Of a stretch of DNA of 64,000 bases, positions 7,513 to 16,757 are shown in pieces; the first letter of the stretch is position 1, and each line of letters opens with the position of its first letter. Both the position numbers and the translations under genes were made by a program. Under the pieces are notes generated by a model. It did no database searches. It was not told the origin of the DNA and worked only from the letters and a program-made list of their open reading frames with translations. This DNA is from CAVVST01 sp963750995 (GTDB taxonomy: Bacteria > Acidobacteriota > Vicinamibacteria > Vicinamibacterales > UBA2999), in the NCBI GenBank assembly GCA_963750995.1, contig CAVVST010000004.1, positions 496,001-560,000 on the forward strand. Reading direction: 5' to 3'.

Positions 7513-8744
7513 TGACGCTGACAGTCGCGCCGCCGGCGCTCCGGAGCCCGTGGTGGGTGGTGTTCGGCTCGATGGTCGGCTTGATTGTCGGGAACGGCCC
7601 GATCGTGTTCTTCACGTTCGGGCTGTTCCTGTTGCCGGTCACGCGGGAATTCGGGTGGGACCGCGCGACGTTTTCCTCCTCGCTGCTCGTCGGCCACGCG
7701 CTCGCGGCCATCGCCTATCCGTTCCTTGGCCGCGCCATCGACCGGTTCGGCGTGCGCCGGGTCTCGTTGACGTCGATCGTGCTGTTCGCGTTGTCGATCG
7801 CCGCGCTGTCCCAGACGCCTCCCTCGTCCGCGGTGTTCATCGCCATGGCCGGGTTGTGCGGCCTGTTCAGCGCGGGGCAGGCGCCGCTGCCCTATGCGAA
7901 GGCGGTGTCGTCGTGGTTCGACGAACGGCGCGGCCTTGCGCTCGGCATCGCCATGACAGGCATCGGCATCGGCGCGACGCTGGTGCCGCAATTTGCGCGC
8001 GCGGTGATCGCGGCGTACGGCTGGCGCACTGCCTACGTGGCGCTTGGTGCGCTGATGCTGGTGGTCGCGTTTCCCGCCGTGGCGCTCTTCATTCGCGAGC
8101 CTGACGCCCGCACCCGGGCGCTCACCTACAGCGACGGCGTGGTGCCAGGTCTCACGGTTGGAGAATCGCTGCGAACGTCGAGCTTCTGGCTGCTGGCCAT
8201 TCCCGTCTTCCTGGTCGTCACCACCATCAATGGCATCGTCGGCCACCTTGTGCCGCTGCTGACGGATCGCGGTCTCGAGCTCCGGCAGGCGACGGCCACG
8301 TTGTCGGTCGTCGGACTGTCGACGATCGCCGGCCGGCTCGTGTCCGGGTATCTGCTCGACAGGTACTTCGCGCCGCTCGTCACGGCCGTGCTGTTCCTGT
8401 TGCCGCTCGTCGGCGTCAGCATCCTGGCGCTGGGAGCCGGCGGGGTCAGTCCGGTGCTCGCGGCCATGACGCTCGGCTTCGGCCTCGGCGCCGAAATAGA
8501 CGTGATTGGCTTCATGGTGAGCCGATATTTCGGGCTGCGTGCCTACGGCGAAATCTACGGCTGCATGTTCGCCATCTTCACCGTCGGGACCGGGCTCGGC
8601 CCTGTGCTCATGGGATTGAGCTTCGATGCGACCGGATCGTACACGGTGACCCTGACGCTGTTCGGCGTCGCCCTCGTCTGCGCCAGCGTGCTGGTCGCGC
8701 GTCTCGGGCGCTACACATTTCCCTCCATGCGGGGCCGCCGCTAG
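7512..8744 (+). CDS. MFS transporter
   Basis: A 410-residue polytopic protein of the major facilitator superfamily, monocarboxylate/oxalate-formate antiporter-like in layout. The start is ATG 7512, coupled to the amidohydrolase by a one-base overlap; the open frame further upstream is antisense noise. Visible marks are FGSMVGLIVGNGPIVFFTFGLF in helix 1, the motif-A-like FLGRAIDRFGVRR, and a second-half counterpart RLVSGYLLDRYFAP. Eleven to twelve helices are expected. Coupling to an ACMSD-type hydrolase suggests uptake of an organic acid, by inference only. Confidence 0.88.
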   Translation: MTLTVAPPALRSPWWVVFGSMVGLIVGNGPIVFFTFGLFLLPVTREFGWDRATFSSSLLVGHALAAIAYPFLGRAIDRFGVRRVSLTSIVLFALSIAALSQTPPSSAVFIAMAGLCGLFSAGQAPLPYAKAVSSWFDERRGLALGIAMTGIGIGATLVPQFARAVIAAYGWRTAYVALGALMLVVAFPAVALFIREPDARTRALTYSDGVVPGLTVGESLRTSSFWLLAIPVFLVVTTINGIVGHLVPLLTDRGLELRQATATLSVVGLSTIAGRLVSGYLLDRYFAPLVTAVLFLLPLVGVSILALGAGGVSPVLAAMTLGFGLGAEIDVIGFMVSRYFGLRAYGEIYGCMFAIFTVGTGLGPVLMGLSFDATGSYTVTLTLFGVALVCASVLVARLGRYTFPSMRGRR

Positions 8745-8752
8745 GACACGGC

Positions 8753-9241
8753 GTGCCTGGCCGGGAGTGCTTCCACTGCAAGCAGTGGGTCGAACAAGGC
8801 GAGAGGCACGACTGCTGGACGACAACCGAAGCGGCGCTGACTCGCGACCTGCCGGACGATCTGCGCGAGGCCTGGGAACGGTTGCGCGAAACCGCCGCCG
8901 GGTTTGGTGAACAGCGCATCTACGCCTCGCACAACTCGATCATGTTCTCGCGCAAGGCCTGCTATTTCTTCGTGCGCCCGAAGCGGTCGTTCCTCGAAGT
9001 GGTCTTCTTCCTTGGCCGCACGGTCAAATCGCCGAAAATCAGGCAGACGCTGCAATCGTCCCGCGCCAAGGTCGCCCACGTCGTCCGGGTCACGCATCGC
9101 GACGAGGTAGAGTCGCCGCTGACCGACTGGCTCCGGACCGCCTACGAGGTGTCGGAAACGCTGAGTGCACGCGCGACGAAGAAGGGGACGAAGAAGGGGT
9201 CGGCATCTCCGGCAACGCCAACGCGCGCACGACCGCGTTGA
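8753..9241 (+). CDS. DUF5655-like protein with N-terminal Cys/His motif
   Basis: A 162-residue protein starting at GTG 8753, eight bases after the MFS stop. Residues 5-19 carry a small putative zinc site (CFHCKQW...RHDC). The central part, DLREAWERLRETAAGFGEQRIYASHNSIMFSRKACYFFVRPK in successive segments, matches the DUF5655 fold, a small domain often fused to other modules and of unknown biochemical role. The C-terminal 25 residues are low-complexity Lys/Thr/Ala/Arg and probably disordered or nucleic-acid binding. It is likely the last gene of the amidohydrolase-MFS transcript. Confidence 0.75.
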   Translation: MPGRECFHCKQWVEQGERHDCWTTTEAALTRDLPDDLREAWERLRETAAGFGEQRIYASHNSIMFSRKACYFFVRPKRSFLEVVFFLGRTVKSPKIRQTLQSSRAKVAHVVRVTHRDEVESPLTDWLRTAYEVSETLSARATKKGTKKGSASPATPTRARPR

Positions 9242-9498
9242 CACGCGGACCAGCGCTCGACGACGAGGCGTCCAATCAGTTCCTGAGTTTCACGCCCAAG
9301 TGAACGGCGCGTGGCACTGGAAAGACCAGGCACGGGTTGTGCGCAGGCGAAATCCTATAGCGTCCACGTTCTCCCGGCAACGCAGGTTTTGCGTACCTCC
9401 GGGCCGCTGGACCGTGGCAGAAACGGCAACGTTCGCCCGTCCGGCCGCAGATTCCCGCCAGAAACCGACGGGAATGCCGCTTGCTCGACGATGCGCAC

Positions 9499-10233
9499 AT
9501 GGAGGTTCAAGACGGCTTCATCGTCGGCATCTTCAACTACTGCGATTCATGGTGCGCGACGTGCGCGTTCACGTCGCGGTGCCGGGTTTTTGCCGACGCG
9601 GCGGAAATGGAGGCGGCATCCGACCCGACGCTGAAGGCGGTGCTCGAGGCACCGCCGCTGCCCGAAGACATTCCGCCGCCGCCGCCCGCCTGGATGGAGG
9701 AACTGCTCGACGACATGAACCGGATGGCGGCCGAGCCGGCCGGGGGAGAAGAGCGCAAGCTGCCGCCCCCGCGAAGGATCCCGATCGAGCATGAGGGGGT
9801 GTGTGAACACGCGAGTGCCTACGTGGACTGGGTGTTCGCATGGTTGCGCACGCACGAGTCCTTTGCCGGCGTGTCGGATCCTGCCGACCCGCGCGCGGTC
9901 GTGAGGTGGTACTACACGATGATCTACGTCAAGATCCGCCGCGCGCTTCGCGGCCTCGCCGAAGACGGCCCCGCCGGGCGCGACTGGCCGGCCGACCACG
10001 AAGGGTCGGCGAAGGTCGCCCTGCTCGCCGTCGAGCGGTCGCAGGCGGCGTGGCTGCAGATCATCGAGCAGGGCATGGCGACGTGGAAGGAGGCGGAACC
10101 CTTCATCCGCCAGCTGCTGTGGCTGCGCGACGAAATCGAACGCGTCTTTCCCAATGCCCGCTCGTTCGTCAGGCCCGGGTTCGACGAACCCGACGAGGTG
10201 GCGAGGCTGTCTAGAAACGGAACAGGCGATTGA
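9499..10233 (+). CDS. unknown protein with N-terminal four-Cys cluster
   Basis: A 244-residue protein; ATG 9499 is preferred to TTG 9481 because the conserved-looking part starts immediately (MEVQDGFIVGIFNYCDSWC). The cysteine pattern is C-x3-C-x2-C-x5-C (CDSWCATCAFTSRC), which could bind zinc or an iron-sulfur cluster. A Pro-rich linker (PPPPPAW) follows, then an all-helical C-terminal domain of about 130 residues (HASAYVDWVFAWLRTHE, RAVVRWYYTMIYVKIRRALRGL, WLQIIEQGMATWKEAEPFIRQL). I do not recognise the family. The 3' end overlaps the convergent DUF5916 gene by 23 bases. Confidence 0.75.
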   Translation: MEVQDGFIVGIFNYCDSWCATCAFTSRCRVFADAAEMEAASDPTLKAVLEAPPLPEDIPPPPPAWMEELLDDMNRMAAEPAGGEERKLPPPRRIPIEHEGVCEHASAYVDWVFAWLRTHESFAGVSDPADPRAVVRWYYTMIYVKIRRALRGLAEDGPAGRDWPADHEGSAKVALLAVERSQAAWLQIIEQGMATWKEAEPFIRQLLWLRDEIERVFPNARSFVRPGFDEPDEVARLSRNGTGD

Positions 10234-12484
10234 CCTTGACGATGAACGCGCGGTTCGTGACGTCGGGAAACGCGCGGGCGAACGTGTCGCGCTCGTCGTT
10301 GTAGACGACGAAGAGCTCGCTGCCAGGGCGATACTCCCATCGCAGCCGGACGTTGGCCGAGATCGAGTGCGTCTCGGAGTTGTACTGCAGGAGCGCGCTC
10401 GTGAACATGAAGGGTGTGGCCGTGAACGTCACGCGCGAGCCGACGAGGTGCGACGTGAACTCTCCCTGCGTCAGCTCGACCCGGTTCAGCGCATAGGTCG
10501 GTTCCACCGAAAATCTCGGCGTGACGTTCACGCGGCCGCTGGCGAGTCCGATCGTCGTCTTGTGGCCGTTGTAAAACGTGCCGCGCTCCAGGCTCAGGTT
10601 GCCGGCGATCCGTTGCCGGTTGGCCCGGTTGTATGTCAGCCGGGCGGTGCCGAAGTCGTAGCCGCCGACTGGCAGCGTGACGCCGGGCGTGATTTGGAAC
10701 GGACGCGGCAGGAACTCGTAGGTGGCGGTGTACGTGGCGGCGAACCGATCGGCATTCTGGAACTCGATGCCGAACTCAGCCTCCTGCTCGCGCGTTTCCA
10801 GACGTCCGCCGCCGTTCTCGACGTAGTCAATCGATCCGCTCCAGGAGTACTTTCGGACCACCGCGTTGCGCCGCGGCCGCGGTGAGAACCGCGCCAGGCC
10901 GAAGCTGCGTTGCATGTCGGCGCGCCGGACGTAGCCGACGCCCGGATTGAAGGCGTCGCCGACAGCCAGCCGTTCGAGCTGCAATCCGTAACGGTCGCCG
11001 TTGTAGTCGACCTGCCCGCGGTAGCTGGCCCGATCGCCGCGTCCCTCGGGCGAGGCGCGCAGATGGTCCTCCGTCCGCGCCCAGTACGTATTGATCGACA
11101 GGCTCTGGAAGAACCCGAACGTCCCGTCGACACCGTACGCCGCGTTGTCCTGCGGTCCGGCCCCGGCGCGGCCGGTCAGCAGCACGCCGACGCTGCTGCG
11201 CCGCAGGATGTCGCGCCTGACGCGCACGACGGAGAAGTTGGTCGGCTGCGCCGCCGCGGCCGGCTCATCGCTGGTCTGCATGTCGATCAGCCCGAGCGTG
11301 TATCGGCCGACGCGCCCCGTCAGCCGCCCGCCACCGCGAATCGGCACCGCCAGCCCGCGCTCGAGGCCGATGCGGCGGCTGTAGAAGAGAATCGGGACGT
11401 TGCCGGCGTTGAAGTTCGACGCCCCGCCGAACGTGAACATTCCCTGGTTCTCGAGGAAGAAGTCACGCTTCTCGGGAAAAAAGAGGCTGAACCGCGTCAG
11501 GTTGACCTGCTGCTGATCGGCTTCCACCTGGGCGAAGTCGGTGTTGTAGCTGAAGTCGGCGGTGAGGTTCTGCGTCAGCCCGTACTTGGCATCCACGCCA
11601 AGGTCGGCCGTCAGGTCGTTGCGCATGACGCGGCCGGCGTCGAGCTGACCCGTCGCGTTGGAGATGGCGTACGGCTTGAGCTCGAGGTTGCGCGACCCGG
11701 CGGGCGCGACGATCCCGCGCAGCAGTCCAGCGACGGAAGAGAAGTGGACACCCTGCTGGCCGCGCTCCTTGGGCACCGGGTTCAGGAACGACAGCTCGTT
11801 CTTCCACCGGTTCGTGCGGACGACGTTGATCCCCCAGACCTGTTCCGCACCCGGCTGGTAGCGCAGCGACTTGAAGGGCACGGCCGTCTCGATCGTCCAG
11901 CCCCCGTCGAAGCGGCCGGTGGCGACGTCCCAGATCGTGTTGAAGTCGCCATTGTAGGCGCCGTCGTTGAACGCCTGGCCGTCGCCCCGTCCGCCGATCG
12001 AGTTGATGACGAACTGGAATCCGTTGCGCCCGTCGTTGAACGTGTCGAGGTAGAACACCACCACGTCGTCACCGCCCCAGATGGCGGTATGGTCGCGGCG
12101 CATCTCTTTCGCGACGACCCGGTCCATCCGGCTTTCCCAGAGGCGGAACGCGACGTAGACGTTGTCGCGATCGAAGCCGACCCACATCTCGGTCTTCTCG
12201 GTGGCTGGAGCCCCGTCCTCCGGCTCGATTTGGATGAAGTCGGACGAGGGCAGCACGGTGCGGTAGAACGCCTCGTCAAGCGCACCATCGACGGTCATGG
12301 GCGCTGTCGCCGGGTAGGCGACGACCTCGCGCCGCTCCCGGGGCTGGGCCGCGGCGGGCGTCTGCACACCGACGGCGAGCAGGACCAGAAAGGCGGCAGG
12401 GCGCAGGAGCGCTGCTGATGTCAGGGATTCGCTGAAGGGCACCGGAAGGGCTATGGTAACCGACCCGCTCCTTCCGGCCGGCAC
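10211..12484 (-). CDS. DUF5916 / CBM9-like outer membrane protein
   Basis: A 757-residue protein of the DUF5916 family. The N-terminus carries a signal sequence (AFLVLLAVGVQTPAAAQ). Residues 55-230 form a carbohydrate-binding family 9-like domain (MTVDGALDEAFYR, FDRDNVYVAFRLWE, DDVVVFYLDTFNDGRNGFQF). The remaining 500 residues are the DUF5916 part, rich in alternating aromatic/polar strands and ending VNRLFRF, as expected of a beta-barrel in the outer membrane. Function is not established. The start is uncertain: GTG 12484 gives the longest frame and GTG 12442 would start nearer the signal peptide; AAGGAG lies between them. It is divergent from the molybdenum hydroxylase genes. Confidence 0.85.
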   Translation of the reverse strand: MPAGRSGSVTIALPVPFSESLTSAALLRPAAFLVLLAVGVQTPAAAQPRERREVVAYPATAPMTVDGALDEAFYRTVLPSSDFIQIEPEDGAPATEKTEMWVGFDRDNVYVAFRLWESRMDRVVAKEMRRDHTAIWGGDDVVVFYLDTFNDGRNGFQFVINSIGGRGDGQAFNDGAYNGDFNTIWDVATGRFDGGWTIETAVPFKSLRYQPGAEQVWGINVVRTNRWKNELSFLNPVPKERGQQGVHFSSVAGLLRGIVAPAGSRNLELKPYAISNATGQLDAGRVMRNDLTADLGVDAKYGLTQNLTADFSYNTDFAQVEADQQQVNLTRFSLFFPEKRDFFLENQGMFTFGGASNFNAGNVPILFYSRRIGLERGLAVPIRGGGRLTGRVGRYTLGLIDMQTSDEPAAAAQPTNFSVVRVRRDILRRSSVGVLLTGRAGAGPQDNAAYGVDGTFGFFQSLSINTYWARTEDHLRASPEGRGDRASYRGQVDYNGDRYGLQLERLAVGDAFNPGVGYVRRADMQRSFGLARFSPRPRRNAVVRKYSWSGSIDYVENGGGRLETREQEAEFGIEFQNADRFAATYTATYEFLPRPFQITPGVTLPVGGYDFGTARLTYNRANRQRIAGNLSLERGTFYNGHKTTIGLASGRVNVTPRFSVEPTYALNRVELTQGEFTSHLVGSRVTFTATPFMFTSALLQYNSETHSISANVRLRWEYRPGSELFVVYNDERDTFARAFPDVTNRAFIVKVNRLFRF

Positions 12485-12519
12485 AGGGATAAAATGCAGG
12501 GCGTCGAAAGGACGCCGCC

Positions 12520-13000
12520 ATGAGCGTGTTCACGCTGAAAGTCAACGGCCGGACGCATTCCGTCGACGTCGATCCGGCCACCCCCCTGCTCTACGTACTC
12601 AGCGACGACCTCGAGCTGCGCGGCCCGAAGTTCGGATGCGGGCTGGCGCAGTGCGGCTCGTGCACCGTCAACATCAAGGGGCAGGCGGTACGGTCGTGCG
12701 TGACCACCGTCGGCTCGCTCGACGGCTCGGAGATCACGACGCTCGAAGGGCTCGGCTCGCCCGAGAATCCTCACCCGCTGCAGCAGGCGTTCATCGACGA
12801 ACAGGCGATGCAGTGCGGGTTCTGCATCAACGGCGTCATCATGACCGCGAAGGCGCTGGTCGATCGGACGCCGAACCCGACTGACGCGCAGATCCGGCAG
12901 GCGATGGCGACGGTGCTCTGCCGGTGCGGCGCGCACCAGCGAATCTTCCAGGCCATCCGCCGCTACGCGCAATACCAGCACGCCAAGGAGGACGGCATGA
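12520..13000 (+). CDS. (2Fe-2S) subunit of a molybdenum hydroxylase, one frameshift
   Basis: The small iron-sulfur subunit of an isoquinoline 1-oxidoreductase-like xanthine dehydrogenase-family enzyme. Cluster I is held by CGLAQCGSC, and cluster II by CGFCINGVIM and CRCG. As written, the frame runs on to 13053 through the start of the next gene. One extra base near 12970 (in GCGCAATACC) explains this: after it the frame ends at TGA 12998-13000, overlapping the large-subunit ATG as ATGA, and gives the usual length of about 159 residues. The enzyme hydroxylates N-heterocycles or aldehydes; electrons pass through this subunit to a cytochrome or quinone. Confidence 0.88.
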
Positions 13001-15321
13001 TTCCTCCGGCTGCAACCCGGCGCGAGATTCCTGAAACAGGTCAGGGGCGCTGATCGTCACCTTCAGTGCGGCGGGCGTGGCGTCGGAGTTCGCCTTCGCC
13101 CCTGGCCTGGCAACGGCGCAGGGCATCAACGGCAACCCCGGGACCGGACTGGATTCGTGGATTGCCATCGCCGCCGACGGCCGCGTGACCGCGTACACCG
13201 GCAAGTGCGAGCTCGGCCACGGTCTCTTCACGGCGCAGACCCAGTTGATTGCCGAGGAGCTGAGCGTGCCGCTCGATCGCGTCACGTTGATCCAGTGCGA
13301 TACGGCGCTGACGCCCGATCAGGGCACGACCTCCGGCGCGCAGTCGCATCCGGCGAATTTCAACACCGCCAACCTCGCGCTCGCCGGGGCCACGGCGCGC
13401 GAGGCGCTCGATCCGGCTCGCCTCGACACGTCTCGGCGTGCCGGCGGACCAGTTGTCCGCCAGGGACGGGATCGTCAGCGCCGCGCTCCGATCCGTCGAA
13501 GCGCGTGAGCTACGGCGAGCTCGTCGGTGGCAGGACGTTCGACATCCGCCTCGACCCGAACGCGCAAGCGGAAGCCCCCGAGCACGTGGACGGTGCTTGG
13601 CACGCCGGTCAAGCGGCTGGACATCCCGGCGCTGGCAACCGGGCGTTTCGAGTTCGTCCACAACGTCCGCGTGCCGGGGATGCTGCACGGCCGCGTCGTC
13701 CGGCCGCCATCGGTGGGCGCGAGCCTGGTGAGCGTCGACGAGTCGTCTGTGCGCGGGATGCCGGGGCTCGTGAAAGTGGTGGTGAAAAAGAACTTCGTGG
13801 GCGTCGTGGCCGAGAAGCCGTGGCAGGCAGTGCAGGCGGCAGCAAAGCTGAAGGCCACGTGGTCGGCGGGCAGCGGCACTGCCGGCCCAGCGGACGTTCC
13901 ACGATCACATGCGGCGAGAGCCCGGTCGCGCGATACGTTCACGGTCGAACTCGGGCGACGTCGACGGCAAGCTGGCAGGTGCCGCCCGCGTGGTGAGGGC
14001 CACCTATCTCTATCCGTACCAGATGCACGCATCGATCGGCACCGCCTGCGCCGTGGCGGACGTGCAGGGTGAGAAGGTCACCGTCTGGTCGGCGTCGCAA
14101 GCCGTTCACCCGCTTCGAGGCGACGATGGCGATGGTGCTCGGCGTTCCGCCCGCCGGCGTCCGCATCGTGTTCAGGATGGGCGCGGGCTGCTACGGCGTG
14201 AACGGGGCCGACACGGTCTCCTACGACGCCGCGCTGATGGCGCAGGCGGTCGGCAAACCCGTACGCGTCCAGCTCTCCCGGCAGGACGAGATGGCCTGGG
14301 AGAACTACGGGCTGGCCTTCGTCATCGACCAGCGCGCCGCGCTCGATGCCGACGGGACGATTGTCGCGTGGGACTACGAAGGCTGGTCGCCGACGCGGGG
14401 CGACCGGCCCGGCGCCAACGCGCCCGGCAACGTCGTCACCGGCTTCCTCGCCGGTTTTCAGCCGCAGCCGTTCGCCCCGCGCACGCCGGCTCCGCCGCCG
14501 CAGGGCGGCTTCGAAAACGGTTCGAACACCGCGCCGTCATACGTCACCGGGACGCGTCGGCGCCGAATCCGGCGGCTGCGGCGTCGTCAAGAGCGAGCGC
14601 GTGCTCAACCACACCGTGGAGTCGCCGTTCTTCACCGGTCCTCTGCGTTCGCCGGCGCGGCTGCAGAACACATTCGCGCACGAGTGCTTCATCGACGAGA
14701 TCGCCGCGCTGCGTCAAGGCGGACCCGATCGAGTACCGGCTGCGGCATCTGCGCGATCCGCGTCTCAAGAACGTCCTCGCGGCTGCGGCGAAGGCGGCCG
14801 GCTGGGACGCGCGTCCGTCGCCGCGCACAGGCGCCCGGCGGACCGGTGTCGTCAGCGGCCGCGGCGTCGCCTGCGTGCTCTACGAGGGCGACAACGGCTA
14901 TTGCGCCAACGTCACCGAACTCGAGGTCAACCAGGACACCGGCGTGATCGCCGTGAAACGCTGCGTCGTGGCGATGGATTCGGGTCCGATCTCGAACCCC
15001 GACGGCATCAGGAACCAGGTTGAGGGGGGAACACTCCAGGGCGTCAGCCGCGCGCTGCTCGAAGAGGTGACGTGGAATGCCGAGCGCGTGACGTCGGTGG
15101 ACTGGCGCAGCTATCGCCCGCTCTACCTCGGCGCCGACGTGCCCCGGATCGAGAGCGTGCTCATCAACCAGTCCGACGGCGTCGCGATGGGCGCCGGCGA
15201 AACCGCGATCACGGTCGCGGCCGCGGCCATCGGCAACGCGTTCTTCGACGCCACGGGTGTCAGGCTGCGGGAAGTTCCCTTCACGCCGGAACGCGTGAAG
15301 GCCGCGCTGCAACGACGTTAG
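12997..15321 (+). pseudogene. molybdopterin-binding large subunit of a molybdenum hydroxylase, frame broken
   Basis: The large subunit (IorB-like) that carries the molybdenum cofactor. Its start is ATG 12997 after AAGGAGG. Joining frames gives a Tat signal (ATRREFLKQ), then CELGHGLFTAQTQLIAEEL, DIPALATGRFEFVHNVRVPGMLHG, GAGCYGVNGADTVSYDAALM, PLRSPARLQNTFAHECFIDE, the catalytic-region GAGETAITVAAAAIGNAFFDA and the C-terminus. Twelve single-base insertions are needed (for example near 13027, 13043, 13412, 13486, 13566, 13876, 14111, 14548 and 14713) and no deletions; the repaired length is about 770 residues, normal for the family. It is probably intact in the organism. The neighbouring 2Fe-2S gene and the DUF5916 gene frame it. 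Confidence 0.85.
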
Positions 15322-15417
15322 AGCGGTTCACAAATACGATGTCGCTGGGGTGTGAGCGGACTATGGGTGGATTCGTTCGGGTCGTCGGCAGAGGAGTTGT
15401 CGAGATGCGTCGCATTG

Positions 15418-16128
15418 ATGCCGGGATTCCTGGTGGTGTTGGCCGCCGCGTTGTTTGCGGCGCCTGTTCACGCGGAGTTGATCGAGAAGACGTCACGGGC
15501 AGGCGGCGCGACCGTTCATTACAAGGTCGTCCTTCCGAATGGTTACGACGCCGCGAAGGCGTATCCCGGCATTCTGGTGTTCGGCGGCGGTCCGCAGACG
15601 ATGAACGTCGTCGACAACGTCCTGAATCGCAACTTCCGGGCGGAGGCCGAGAAGCGCGGCTACATCGTCATCGCACCGGCCGCGCCTGACGATGAGCTGT
15701 TCTTCGAGGCCGGCGCGCGCGTCTTCCCCGAGTTTCTGAAAACAATTCTGGCGTCGTACAAGATCGAGGGGAACAAGTTTCACGTCGCCGGACCATCAAA
15801 CGGCGGCATCGCCGCATTTCACGTCGCCGCCGCCAACCCGCAGTACTTCCTCTCCGTTACGGCCTTTCCCGGTTACATGTGGCAACCCAGCACCGCCAAG
15901 CTGCAGGCGATCTCGAAGATGTGCGTCTTCATGTACGTCGGCGAACACGACCAGTACATGTGGCACGGCGAGATGAAGCAGGAGGCAGAATTTCTTCGCT
16001 CCAAAGGCGCGGTGGCGCGCTATACCGTGGAGAAGGGCCAGCCGCATCGTCTCGACACGCTTGCGGGGGCCAATGCCGTCCGCCTGTTCGACGGATTCGA
16101 GGAAGCGCAGAGGGGCTGCGGCACGTAA
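15418..16128 (+). CDS. secreted alpha/beta-hydrolase (esterase/depolymerase-like)
   Basis: A 236-residue protein with a signal peptide (MPGFLVVLAAALFAAPVHA) and an alpha/beta-hydrolase core. The nucleophile motif is GPSNGG, an oxyanion-type segment is FGGGPQTMN, and a candidate catalytic His lies in GQPHRLDTL. It resembles poly(3-hydroxybutyrate) depolymerase or feruloyl-esterase-type hydrolases; the substrate is unknown. The true start may be ATG 15405, which has GAGGAG upstream: dropping one A at 15414 would give the ideal signal start MRRLMPGF. The gene follows the molybdenum hydroxylase by about 95 bases. Confidence 0.78.
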   Translation: MPGFLVVLAAALFAAPVHAELIEKTSRAGGATVHYKVVLPNGYDAAKAYPGILVFGGGPQTMNVVDNVLNRNFRAEAEKRGYIVIAPAAPDDELFFEAGARVFPEFLKTILASYKIEGNKFHVAGPSNGGIAAFHVAAANPQYFLSVTAFPGYMWQPSTAKLQAISKMCVFMYVGEHDQYMWHGEMKQEAEFLRSKGAVARYTVEKGQPHRLDTLAGANAVRLFDGFEEAQRGCGT

Positions 16129-16144
16129 ACGCCCATTCTGATTC

Positions 16145-16711
16145 TCAGCGGCTCAGCTCGCGGAGTAACCACACCTTCGCAGTCTTCCAGTCCCGCATCA
16201 CCGTCTCCGAGGACACGGTCAGGACTTCCGCCGTCTCTTCGACGCTCAACCCGCCAAAAAATCGCAGCTCCACCACCTGGCTCATACGATGATCGACGGC
16301 TGCCAACGCCGACAGTGCATCGCTGAGTGCCACGAGATCGGCGCGCTTGTCTTGGGCCACGTCCATGGCGTCGTCCAGCATCACGCGCTGGAGCTCGCCA
16401 CCGCGTTTCTGCCGGTGACGCTGCCTGGCGAACTCCACCAGGATCCTCCTCATAGCCTGTGCCGCGACGGCCATGAAGTGCGCGCGGTTCTGCCACTGGA
16501 TCCGGTTGATGTCCACCAGTCGCAGGTACGCCTCGTTGACGAGGGCGGTTGCCTGGAGGGTGTGCCCGGGACGTTCCTGCCTGATGTAGCGCTGCGCGAG
16601 GTTGCGAAGCTCCTGGTAGACGAGCGGCACGAGCTGGTCGAAGGCGGATTGGTCGCCGTTCCCCCACGCGAGGAGCAGCTCAGTGGCGTTCGGTTCGGGG
16701 CGCGAGGTCAT
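16145..16711 (-). CDS. ECF sigma factor, X6 (TIGR02999) type
   Basis: A 188-residue sigma factor. ATG 16711 is chosen because the family starts just before ATELLLAWGNGDQSAFDQL; the upstream open frame looks non-coding. Region 2 is ELRNLAQRYIRQERPGHTLQATALVNEAYLRLV in consecutive pieces, followed by the X6 linker AQAMRRILVEFARQRHRQKRGG, and region 4 is VELRFFGGLSVEETAEVLTVSSETVMRDWKTAKVWLLREL. This subgroup is abundant in Acidobacteria and Planctomycetes and is often encoded near serine/threonine kinases, as here (kinase gene at 18322). It is divergent from the cytochrome gene, with 46 bases between starts. Confidence 0.92.
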   Translation of the reverse strand: MTSRPEPNATELLLAWGNGDQSAFDQLVPLVYQELRNLAQRYIRQERPGHTLQATALVNEAYLRLVDINRIQWQNRAHFMAVAAQAMRRILVEFARQRHRQKRGGELQRVMLDDAMDVAQDKRADLVALSDALSALAAVDHRMSQVVELRFFGGLSVEETAEVLTVSSETVMRDWKTAKVWLLRELSR

Positions 16712-16757
16712 GACAGCTTTTCCCGTCCGATGGCGCCTTCCTAGACGGAGGCTTCGC

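Noticed and set aside
7284..8825. A 513-residue Arg/Gln/His-rich open frame on the minus strand
   Set aside because: It is a shadow of the MFS and DUF5655 genes; composition is typical of high-GC antisense frames and no motif is present.
10910..12418. A 502-residue plus-strand frame opposite the DUF5916 gene
   Set aside because: Arg/Val/Asp-rich antisense frame without domains; the DUF5916 protein on the other strand has clear motifs throughout.
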